From Rotaria sordida (Eukaryota > Rotifera > Eurotatoria > Philodinida > Philodinidae): 64,000 bases of DNA. Where the stretch lies: the NCBI GenBank assembly GCA_905250125.1, contig CAJNOL010001076.1:18155-82154 (forward strand), in the 5' to 3' direction. Each line of letters begins with the position of its first letter. Within the stretch, counting starts at the first letter, position 1. This document shows positions 1-8,644 of the stretch, piece after piece. Made by a program: the position numbers and the translations under genes. The notes under the pieces were generated by a model. That model saw only the letters and a program-made list of their open reading frames with translations, made no database searches and had not been told where the DNA came from.

Positions 1-175
1 TCATCAGAAATATGCTGGATGAAACTTTGATATGAGTGGAATTACGTGATAAGATAAACATGTAAATCGATTGAATTGCTAAAGAGTTCTTTAAGTTCTA
101 TTTTCCGGCAAACTTTTGAAACACTGTGTATTTCTATATTTATAAAATCTATCTATTTCTTTTTTTATTATTTAG

Positions 176-604
176 CATGATCCATTATTTATTGATAGAT
201 TACGAAGTAATGTTCGAGAATCTTGTAGTGAATATGGAGAAGTTAAAAAGATAAATATTTATGATGTAAATATTTATATTTAAATTTATTTTAAATAAAG
301 ATTTATTTTTTCTTGTTTGAAAGGGAAATCCAGCCGGTGTTGTGACTGTTGGCTTTGCAGATATTGATCAAGCTGATGCATGTTGTCAATATATGAATGG
401 TAGAATTTGGTATGGAAGAGTTATTCAATGTCAAACTTGGGATGGTAATAGTTTATTTTTTGTGTTAAAAATTGAATAAATTCTTTTTTTGCTTTTTTAG
501 GTTCAACAAAATATGATGTAGCAGAACCAGAAGAAGACGTAAAAGAAAGAATTGATGAATGGCATAAATATTTAAATGACGATGATGATGAAAAACAAAT
601 ATAG
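176..604 (+). CDS. HTATSF1: HTATSF1/CUS2-like U2 snRNP splicing factor, C-terminal part
   Basis: Three 3' exons are visible: 176-265, 324-444 and 501-604 (stop TAG), with GT-AG introns of about 57 bp. Earlier exons lie outside the window, so the 5' end is missing. The translated exons match the second RRM-like domain (U2AF homology motif) of HTATSF1 in order: DPLFIDRLRSNVRESC, then GVVTVGFADIDQADACCQYM, then NGRIWYGRVIQCQTWDGSTK, followed by an acidic tail ending DDDDEKQI. The family is a U2 snRNP-associated factor that binds SF3B1 through this motif and acts in spliceosome assembly in the nucleus. The protein ends soon after the domain, like yeast CUS2, and lacks the very long acidic C-terminus of vertebrate HTATSF1. 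Family assignment is firm; exon limits are by eye. Confidence 0.85.
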
Positions 605-1776
605 TTTATTCGATTTATTTTTTTTTGTATAGTTTGTTTATGTGCAATTAAAAAAGAAGAAAAACAAGTTATATTAAATTAAATTGTGTACGATCTGTCT
701 CTAAACAAAATGAATATGAACATCTTCTAGGGCGATATCAATAGCATATCCCTTCCTCCTTCCTCCAATGACTTCATATATTCTCTAGAAAAAGTGTCAT
801 ATAGAACCTTTAAGGGTTCTATTTGTCGGTGCCATTTTCTGAAACTTTAAAGGTTCTAAAAAAAGCCTAGTTTTATCTGGAGTTCTTCACTCCTGTTCGA
901 TAAGAAGGTTCAGTCACAAAAGTAAGAACTATGGTTTTCGCGTGGAGCCTCCTTCTGTTGAAGGGTGTGGGTGTGGGTTGTCAGCTTGTTTCCTATTAAA
1001 CCGAAACCCACACACACCCTCTTTCCGTTGATATATGATTTAATAAGGTTGGCCAAGACAAGCACTGGTGGGACGATTAGACCTCTTATGTGTCCCTTCT
1101 TTTCAGCCGTTGGTCTTTTAGATTGAAAGCTGTTGTGAAGCTATTTCGCATACACCTGGAGCCACCTTGATGCCTAAAAACTGTTGTCTGTCACCGTCTG
1201 GGATTGAGGAAAAGGCTAACGCTTTTTACAGTTACTCTTACGCATCGCGATATAGTCCGAGCAACTTCGCATTTCCATCAGTCAATCATAGGTGATCGGA
1301 TGCCTGGTTTACTCAATTCTTATTATTTGTATGAGTTCAGCAACATTCTCTCAGAGAACGCTGAAATTCGTAGAGCTTTGATAATCATTACTGCAGAAAG
1401 TGGCATTCTACGACAGTGTCGATATTTTTATATCTCTTTGTTGTCGAATGCCGAATAAGATTATGGTAATAGTACGATTTGTATGTGTCGAATAGCAGAA
1501 GATCATGAAAAGCATGAGAGAAAAATAAAGGAAACTAATTTTGTGACATTTTGGCAACATCCTGGAATCTAGATGAATAAAAATATTAAATATGCATGTG
1601 ATTGAGCTGAAAAAGAGAATTAACCGAATCGTTAACTAATATGCCTAAATTAATTGATCGATTGAAACAACATTGGTCATCGACTTCGATTTCATATCAA
1701 CCTTCGTCGTTATCAATATTAGCATCATATTAGCGCTATGTATATTACTTCTAAAATATCTAATTTTCTTTTCAAA
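605..1776. other. Intergenic stretch, no supported gene
   Basis: No coding signal that I trust. A G-rich/C-rich stem lies at 962-1021 (see the separate repeat entry). The only longish open frame, 1204-1458, begins at TTG, has no homology I recognise and no splice context. Confidence 0.5.
962..1021. repeat. G-rich/C-rich imperfect stem with TGTGGG units
   Basis: The left arm AGGGTGTGGGTGTGGG (962-977) faces the right arm CCCACACACACCCT (1007-1020) across a loop of about 30 bp, so the two can pair imperfectly. The left arm contains two tandem TGTGGG units, which as I recall is the bdelloid telomeric unit. Two units can easily occur by chance. Confidence 0.45.
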
Positions 1777-3348
1777 TTATCCTAATAAATAACATGCCAC
1801 AATCCAATAATTGTAATCAAACAATCGCGAAATTTCGGCGATATATTTGCTTTTTTCTGCGAGTGGTTCGTATATTACTCTTGANNNNNNNNNNNNNNNN
1901 NNNNNNNNNNNNNNNNNNNNNNNNNNNNNNNNNNNNNNNNNNNNNNNNNNNNNNNNNNNNNNNNNNNNNNNNNNNNNNNNNNNNTGTCGTTGTCGAATAG
2001 CTTCTCCAGGTTTATAATAAACTGGTTGTTTGAGAAATCGATCAAAGAAGTCTAACCAAATTTGAGACATTCCACAATATTGAAGAAAGATCTGAACAAT
2101 TTCATGTGAAACTGATGGTCCAAACCATTCAAGATCTGCCGAAACAACAGTAAATGATACATCGGGATGTAAGACTTGATGCAATTGAATTTCAGTATTG
2201 ATTAAAAAGAATAATTTACTTTTTAAATCACGTTCATCCTTGTTTTCATAAGCAGCTGCTCCTGTTTTTGCATCAAATTCATCAGGTAATGAAGCCATCC
2301 AATATTCTTCCTCTTGCATGATCAACCGTTTGTATTGAATCGATTTTGATGAACAATTATTTCGAGATTTCTTAGTTAATGCTGCAAAGAGAGTTTTTAA
2401 TTCGCGTTTAAAATGATAACTCCATTGTAAACCGAGATGTTCAAGGAATATTGCCGTAAGAAAATCTTCTTCATAATAACATCGATATTTTCCCACGAGA
2501 TTTCGTCGAAAAATACCCCGTACACCCTCTACAGGCCATTTCCAATCCTTTAAATCCGAGATCATTAAAGTCAAAGATGAAGCAAATTCATTGATAGCAT
2601 TTTCATCCGATCTCATTTTGACTAGAAGTCGTTTTCGATATGTATCTAATGCACTACTATTGATATGACTGTCGATTGCTCGTCTCACAGCAGTAGAAGA
2701 AACCTTTTGAGTTAATAATGTTTTTCCATAGTTTTCTGTGACGAGTTTAAACTCATCGAAAGCAGTTTTTAATTTTGAATCGTTTTCAAAAAAGGCAAAA
2801 AGTTTTGTTTGAAGAAAATTTCGCCATTGATCGAGATTTAATTGTGATCTATCGAAAATAATCTTTTGTAATTGTTCATTCGTTAATAAACTTTCATTCG
2901 TTGTATTCACTTCTATAGGCGCAAATTCATCTTTCTGTTCGGATAACCATTGTGACATGATTAAACCGAATAAATAATTATATTCTGAACGTTTTTTTCC
3001 ACAACTGATGATTCTCATCAGTTGATGATAGAAACTTTCTAATAAGTTATTGGATGTTGATGTATTGGCTTTTGAGACGGATAATAATGAATCGAAATTT
3101 TTTAGATATCGTTCTTTATCCTCTTCGCCAAACAATGTCTTTATACTTCCACCCAACATACGAACTTTATCAAGTAATGTGAGTGTCGAATCATGTTTTT
3201 GTGTGATGATTCGATTATATTCTTCTTCGAATTTTAGTTTCTGTAATTTAAAACGATCTAATTTTAATTTGGTCATTAAACTAAGTGCTTCACGATCGGG
3301 TGGTATGGAAGCAGATTTTTCATTTTTGCTTTGTATAATTAATGACAT
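1777..3348 (-). CDS. rvt: rvt-type cellular reverse-transcriptase-related gene, interrupted by assembly gap
   Basis: One open frame of about 455 residues runs from ATG 3348 to the gap at 1984; an in-frame GTG upstream at 3354 is not a eukaryotic start. The N-terminal half is charged and helical. The diagnostic part is near residue 410: FTVVSADLEWFGPSVSHEIV. It carries the first catalytic Asp of an RT palm (motif A, ADLEWFG) and is followed by CGMSQIWLDFFDRFLKQPV and GEAIRQR just before the gap. This matches my memory of the rvt family of single-copy, non-mobile RT-related genes known from fungi, bdelloids and a few bacteria, not retrotransposons or Penelope-like elements. The second catalytic pair should lie in the gap. 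After the gap, 35 residues to TAA at 1777 are unrecognised, and frame continuity there is unproven. No introns are visible. Confidence 0.72.
   Translation of the reverse strand: MSLIIQSKNEKSASIPPDREALSLMTKLKLDRFKLQKLKFEEEYNRIITQKHDSTLTLLDKVRMLGGSIKTLFGEEDKERYLKNFDSLLSVSKANTSTSNNLLESFYHQLMRIISCGKKRSEYNYLFGLIMSQWLSEQKDEFAPIEVNTTNESLLTNEQLQKIIFDRSQLNLDQWRNFLQTKLFAFFENDSKLKTAFDEFKLVTENYGKTLLTQKVSSTAVRRAIDSHINSSALDTYRKRLLVKMRSDENAINEFASSLTLMISDLKDWKWPVEGVRGIFRRNLVGKYRCYYEEDFLTAIFLEHLGLQWSYHFKRELKTLFAALTKKSRNNCSSKSIQYKRLIMQEEEYWMASLPDEFDAKTGAAAYENKDERDLKSKLFFLINTEIQLHQVLHPDVSFTVVSADLEWFGPSVSHEIVQIFLQYCGMSQIWLDFFDRFLKQPVYYKPGEAIRQRXXXXXXXXXXXXXXXXXXXXXXXXXXXXXXXXXXSRVIYEPLAEKSKYIAEISRLFDYNYWIVACYLLG
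1885..1984. other. Assembly gap (100 N) inside the rvt gene
   Basis: Exactly 100 N, probably a placeholder of unknown true length. The break falls right after RT motif A, so the rest of the palm and the thumb of the rvt protein are missing. Confidence 0.95.
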
Positions 3349-3679
3349 TTTCACTTCGTTACTGTCGAATAATAATGTTACACCAGACGTTGTATGGCCT
3401 TTTTATACAAATAATATGTGTAGTATTTCGCAATCGAAGAAAATAATTTTATGAATCAGTTAGATTCTTATGAAAGTACGATGAAACTACTATGACTCCT
3501 TACTGACAAGGTGATAGTATGGATTTTTCCTTTTCTCCCACTCATACACATGTCTGCATTTTTTCTTTTCTTCCTACTATCTTGAAGGTGAAGGTGGTTT
3601 ATTTGTGAATGTGTGATGAATGTATATACCTACACTGTAAAAAAAATTCGTAGAATAATAAACCCAAAAAGGGTTATGA
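3349..3679. other. Upstream region of the rvt gene, no gene seen
   Basis: AT-rich stretch upstream of the minus-strand rvt start. A short plus-strand open frame overlaps the 5' end of rvt and is a shadow. No clear TATA box or acceptor-like leader site was picked out. Confidence 0.4.
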
Positions 3680-4350
3680 TATTGATAAAATTAGCGATAA
3701 TGAAAAAATTGTTTTATCGAAATTGATGGCTGAAATTTTAACGAAAAAAAGTCTTTATCTAGTCTCGAGCAACAAATCGATTTATTGTTAACAAATGATT
3801 CAAATGCTTTACAAAAAGAATTTATAAAAAAAATTTCAACTGATATGGGTAAGAAGTCATGTCAGAGATGGAACCGGTCTACCTTTTTTCAGACCGGTAC
3901 CGGTGCGGGTCTGGAGAAAGGTAGACCGGACCGGACCGGCGGGTATACCGGTTTGACCGGTCTAAACCGGTCTACCGATAGTGACAGGATACTGGTGATA
4001 CGCCAGTTTATCAGGAAAACCCGACCTATCGATAAAATATCGATCTACAGACAACAGGCTGAAGCTTAAAATGAAATCTTGTGCAGTGAACTCTTTGGTG
4101 GGTTACCTTCGTACCTTAAATACAATCACAGAGCAGGAAAGTGGAAAATATAGACCAGTATAGACCGGCAGACCGGTCGATCCAAAATCCAGACCGGTAC
4201 CGGTTCCATCTCTGAGTCATGTCTTCATTCCCTGAATCAAAAAATACTCTCTATTTAGCACTTTTAATCGGAAATACAAATGGTGAAGATGCTGATATAG
4301 ATTTTGTTATGAAATATGTCAGATTATGCGGTCGTCTGATGCCTTTGTAA
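3680..4350 (+). pseudogene. Decayed coding remnant split by a MITE
   Basis: Outside the inserted MITE the plus strand still reads as protein-like in pieces. Around 3690-3755 it reads ISDNEKIVLSKLMAEILT. Around 3768-3855 it reads SLEQQIDLLLTNDSNALQ and continues to about KKISTDMG. After the MITE, from 4223, it reads SSFPESKNTLYLALLIGNTN and so on to a TAA near 4350. The pieces lie in different frames, and GGTAAG at 3848 could be a splice donor. No family was recognised. It may be a relic of a multi-exon gene or a short uncharacterised gene with the MITE in an intron. Confidence 0.35.
3863..4214. mobile_element. Non-autonomous hAT-type MITE with 8-bp target duplication
   Basis: The element starts CAGAGATGGAACCGGT and ends ACCGGTTCCATCTCTG, a 16-bp perfect terminal inverted repeat. 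It is flanked on both sides by the 8-bp direct repeat AGTCATGT (3855-3862 and 4215-4222). An 8-bp duplication with CAGAG...CTCTG ends is the hAT signature. The interior is GC-rich and packed with ACCGGT/GACCGG words in both orientations. It has no coding capacity at 352 bp. Confidence 0.9.
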
Positions 4351-4962
4351 TGGTAAACACTGCAATACAATTCAAACTAGAAATAAACATTCATATTTTC
4401 TTTAAATTTTTTTTTGTGAAAATAAAATGGTACTTTGTATTTTCTTATTAATGAAATGTATTCATGTCAAACATTTCTCAATTATGAACAAATAAAAAAC
4501 AACTGTGTATAGATAAGATATCTCAATACTATAATAAATTTGTGGTTTTTTTTACGTAGAATATAATATGATACATGAAATGTGATAAGAAAAGAGAAAA
4601 TGGCATTGTTTTTTCAATGATAGACTAGCAGGGCAAACAGACAAGGCGATTCCTTTTCAAATATAATTCTCGCTGCATTTCATTCGAATATTTCTATACT
4701 GAATAATCAAATTGATAATTGTCAACCTACACATTAGGCATTCTATGGGTATTCTAGTTTGATAACAAAGAGTTAAATATTATGTGAAAATCATAAAGTA
4801 CTAATAAAATAATTGTGTCGAACTTGCTATTTCAATCATGGGAATGATCTTTGATTTTTGTTATATTTTCGGTGGTTAACAGGATAACAATACTCGATGA
4901 TATTACTTTTAATAAATACTAAGAGAATTTAACAAGGCTTATTGTTAATCCATTGCGAAGCA
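4351..4962. other. AT-rich intergenic stretch
   Basis: I see no gene, RNA or clear repeat here. It abuts the left target-site duplication of the MULE. Confidence 0.45.
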
Positions 4963-4984
4963 CAGCATTTGGGAAGGGTGCTAA

Positions 4985-5240
4985 TCAGCGAAACACTTTT
5001 CAGCGAAAATTTTGAGCGAATAGAAAAAAGCGAAAAAAAATTCAGCGAAATAATTTTGAGCGAAATGACTAAACCGCAAAAGATATTTTAGCGAAATGGA
5101 AAATAAGCGAAAGAATAAATGAGCAAAAACTACAATAAGCGAATTTTTTTCCGCGAAAAAATTCTCATAGCGAAAGTACATTTGAGCGAATAGCGAAAAC
5201 CAAAACAGCGAAATTTTTGATAGCGAAAAAATTTATTTCT
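4985..5240. repeat. Left subterminal AGCGAAA array of the MULE
   Basis: About 16 copies of AGCGAA(A/T) on the plus strand are spaced roughly 10-20 bp apart. The mirrored array (TTCGCT on the plus strand) sits at the other end. Dense subterminal motifs of this kind are commonly transposase binding sites; that role is inference here. Confidence 0.8.
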
Positions 5241-5352
5241 AAGTAAATAGACGATAAAAATCAATAAGAATCAAGAAATAAAGAAACATCAGATAGACAT
5301 CAAGTAATATCAATAAGACCAGATAAAAAAATAAACTACAATTATGAGCAGT

Positions 5353-6935
5353 TCAAAGTGATTTTGTAGAACGTTTAGCAACAAGTGTAGATAGTCCATA
5401 GAGAAAGTCAATTAAAGTAATTTGTTCTTGTTCGTATCGTTCAGTTAGTGTATCAATTTGCTTTTGACTAATACAGACATTACTACTTGTTTTTTTTGGA
5501 ATACCAGCATTTAATTTTCCTAATTGTTGACGAAATAATAATTCTTCCCGTTTTAAACATTCAAGAAAATGCCACATGTTAGGATGATGCTTTTCAACTC
5601 GATTATTGAACCGGTTGTGCCACGCTAAATAATAAACAAAAAAAAAATATTTTGATAAAAAGGAAAAAATGTTACATTCACAGAAGTTGTTAGTACGAAA
5701 ATCGACGTTCGACACATTCCAGTATTTTATCGATATACGTTTCAACCACTGCTTTTCATAATAAGTAAAAAATTCAGCAAGTGCTTTAGGTGAATCATTT
5801 TTAAGAAGCTCGTAGGCTTCTTCTACATATTCAAGTGGAACTAAAGCGAGCGCCATAGTACTTCGACAAGCTAAACGTGTATCTTCATCTTCAAGGTAAC
5901 TAGTCGAAAGACCCAGTGATTTAACATTTTTATACAATAACTGACAATAATGAAAAAAACAACCATGGTGAATAGCTGTTGGAAACTAAGAAAAAAGAAA
6001 AATAAAGCTAATGATAGACTTGGACTATACGAACTTTTTGTTTAATAGTCTTGATCAAGGACATTTCGAAGTCCGACATAATATGCTTCGGATCGAACTT
6101 CATCTTTAATCGATCAGCATGACTACTAAGTTCAGAAAATAATTGTCGATAAATATCCGTAGATTTTCCCGAGAGAAGACTAATGACACATGGAAAATCT
6201 AAAGAAGAAAGAGAGAAACTAGAAACTTTGATCAAGTTTATAAATTTACTTTGATTGAATTTTAAACAATGAATTGTATAAATTTGCTGAAATTGTTCTG
6301 GGCATGAATCAAAAGTACCATCCAAGAAGATCCATTCAGATGAGAATAGTGTTTCAAGTTGTGTATCAGTAGCAAAAAGAATCATTCTTTTTTTTTTAAT
6401 GATCTTGTCCGTACATACAAACTGTGTACCATCAAGAGTTTGAGAATAAAATTCAGGAATATCAAATTCTGCTGATGTTGGTATAGGTGGTGTTGTTTTT
6501 CGACGAACACGATTAAGACCAGATTCTATGTAATACGGACAAAAATTAGAGATTTCGACTAACCAAAAACTTACTTCCTTCAGCAGCAGTAGATGCAAGT
6601 GTTAAAGCGGTAGAAGAAAGATTAGAACGAGCTAATTCTTCTTCATATATCTTAGATATAGAACTTGTTTCAGTTTTTACTCTTTCTTTGACTTTTCTTT
6701 TTAAATTTCTAAGTTCAATTTGTTCAGGTTCAGGTATATGATGATGCTGACCATTAGATTTAATGAAATGGTCATTTTTGTCTGTGTGAACATTAGCTAC
6801 ACAGCCATCCGAATGACAAGTCCAATACTTTACTTTCACCGTTGATTTTTTAAGCCGAAAAATATATCCTGAATAAATTAGCAAAGGTTTGCCTCGATTT
6901 GAAGTGGTGAAAGAGATCGATGTTGAATCAGTCAT
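5353..6935 (-). CDS. MULE transposase with FLYWCH zinc finger, intact, five exons
   Basis: Exons (minus strand): 6935-6575, 6525-6250, 6198-6035, 5985-5676, 5624-5353. Introns are 49-51 bp and the frame closes exactly at 460 aa. Residues 14-68 form a FLYWCH-type finger (C40, C45, H64, H66 in WTCHSDGC and GQHHH). A MULE catalytic domain follows: SGLNRVRRK at 122-130, first Asp in FLDGTF (D189), second Asp in MSDFE (D255), GCFFH (C276-H279), then TNNFCESWHNRFNNRV, the conserved region before the third acidic residue. The protein is nuclear and catalyses cut-and-paste transposition. ATG 6935 was chosen over the upstream in-frame ATG at 7025 because the finger starts right after it. The donor of the third intron (GTTCGT) is the least certain; a donor at 6019 (GTCTAT) is an in-frame alternative. 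Confidence 0.88.
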
Positions 6936-7147
6936 GTTTACTAAGTTCAAGAAAATAATAAAATGATGTGCGTAGTATGGATTGAAATCATGGACGAAAG
7001 AGAGATATACAAGAAAAAAAAACATAGTCGAATAGCACGTTATTTGGTCAGAATAGAGAAAAATGGATAAACGGCGTTACTTTTGGACGCACTCCGCATG
7101 ATGAGTCATCATTACTTAAAGATAATTTGAGCTATTGAAGGAAAAAA

Positions 7148-7360
7148 AATTCGCTGAAAGTGCTTTCGCGATATTATGTTTCGCTATTTTTGGCATTCGC
7201 TGTCAGCTTTTTCGCTATTTTGTACTTTCGCTATTTTGTATTTTCGCTATTTGACTTTTCGCCATTGTACATTTTCGCTGAAATAAATTTTCGCTGTACT
7301 GTTTTTCGCTGTTTTTTTTCGCCCAAAAAACCATTTGCTGAAATATTTTTCGCTGAACGG
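7148..7360. repeat. Right subterminal TTTCGCT array of the MULE
   Basis: About a dozen copies of TTTCGCT(A/G) on the plus strand mirror the left-end array. Spacing is 10-20 bp. The array produces spurious open frames on both strands, which I excluded. Confidence 0.8.
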
Positions 7361-7379
7361 ACACCGGTTCCAGCATTTG

Positions 7380-8644
7380 TGTAGTCCTTCGCGAGTTTTT
7401 TAAGGTGCGAAGCACCTGTATAGTGGTTCGTTGCGAGTTTTCTTTATTTATTCATTTATTTATTTCTAGCTAGACTTACGCACATTTTTTTCACATTTTG
7501 CGTCGCAGCGATCTTGAGAACCGAAAGTCAGAAAATCTTCGTTGAACTGTGAGATGACAGTGTGGAGATCGAACCGAAAGCTCTTTTTTTTGAATTTTCG
7601 TCATGATGTTCCTTTTGCATATAAATAACGTCCAGAAAAGAAAAATTTTTCAGGACTTTCATTCTTTTTTAAACTTCCAGATAATTAAAATAACTAGATG
7701 GCATTCCGACTTTGTCAAGAATGCGAAATAAGGTGCGAAGCACGAATATCGACTATGTGAAATAATCGAGTTTCTGAAAAAAACGAAAAATCGGTTGTAG
7801 AGTCAAATTCGAACAATGTCTGTCTTGAAGTGGTCTGTTCCATCGAAAGCAGAAGTTTCTGTCAATCGTTATAACTAGAAAAAGTTACATTTTCATCAAT
7901 GAACTGATCAATCATATTAATATCAACTGTGCCAAATCTCTAATAAATGTTCGTGATACTATGTTAATCTAAATTCAATAACAATTGTCGATGCTTAAAA
8001 AAAAATATATCAGTAAAGAATACTTTGTGCAAGATGCTAAATTAGAATAGCTAATGAAGAAAGTTATTTGTGGAAGAATGGAATATATTTCAAATTTCAA
8101 TGAAATTTTAATTAACTCTTTTCGTAACATAGCGATTTCAGAAAAGCCATTGATGAAACAACTATTGAATTAGAGTATTGGTGTCTCCGATATATAACGA
8201 GTACGGATAGATCAATCAAGCACACTCTAGTTTATGATCGATGACAGTTTGATCACTCTAGTGATCATTGGGAAGGAACGGCTTAGCAATAAACTTCTGC
8301 TGGAGACCTTCTATAAATCTCATGTGATTTATATCTTGAAGGATATAACCTTGACTAAGGTATAAATTCTAGTATATAATTCTGTAATAACAATAACAAG
8401 TAATTTTGAAAGAAAGACACTTGAATAATAACAATGTCATAAGAACACCCACACTCCCAACTAATTGAAAGCTTTTTATTTCTCAATATTCACTTTCTTT
8501 CACAAAAATCTCTATCTACAATAATTTTCAAAAAGAAACAAATTAAAAACTCAAAGTCAATAGGATAGAAGTATTGATTATCATATTTTAACAATAAAAA
8601 AATCGACAAATTAATAAACAAGTAATAAAGTATAATTTTTTCAT
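7380..8644. other. Intergenic stretch with GTGCGAAGCAC palindromes
   Basis: No gene seen. A short palindrome, (G)GTGCGAAGCAC(C), occurs at 7403-7415 and in weaker form near 7731; a related GCGAAGCAC precedes the MULE at 4955. This may be an older repeat into which the MULE inserted. (TTTA)-rich runs lie at 7443-7466. Confidence 0.4.

Larger units (their letters stand above)
4972..7370 (-). mobile_element. Complete MULE DNA transposon with 9-bp target duplication
   Basis: A 2,399-bp element is bounded by the 9-bp direct repeat CAGCATTTG at 4963-4971 and 7371-7379. Imperfect inverted ends converge on TCAGCGAAA: the left end reads GGAAGGGTGCTAATCAGCGA, the right end (reverse complement) GAACCGGTGTCCGTTCAGCG. 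Both ends continue into about 220-250 bp of dispersed AGCGAAA words in mirrored orientation. Inside lies one intact minus-strand MULE transposase gene. A 9-bp duplication is typical of Mutator-like elements. Intact coding plus perfect target duplications suggest a recent insertion. Confidence 0.9.

Noticed and set aside
1204..1458. 84-codon plus-strand open frame
   Set aside because: Starts at TTG, has no recognisable similarity and sits in non-coding-looking sequence.
3050..3454. 134-codon plus-strand frame over the rvt gene
   Set aside because: Antisense shadow of the long rvt frame.
4985..7360. CRISPR-like reading of the regularly spaced AGCGAAA words
   Set aside because: Eukaryotic DNA, 7-bp words without constant spacers; they are mirrored subterminal repeats of a MULE.
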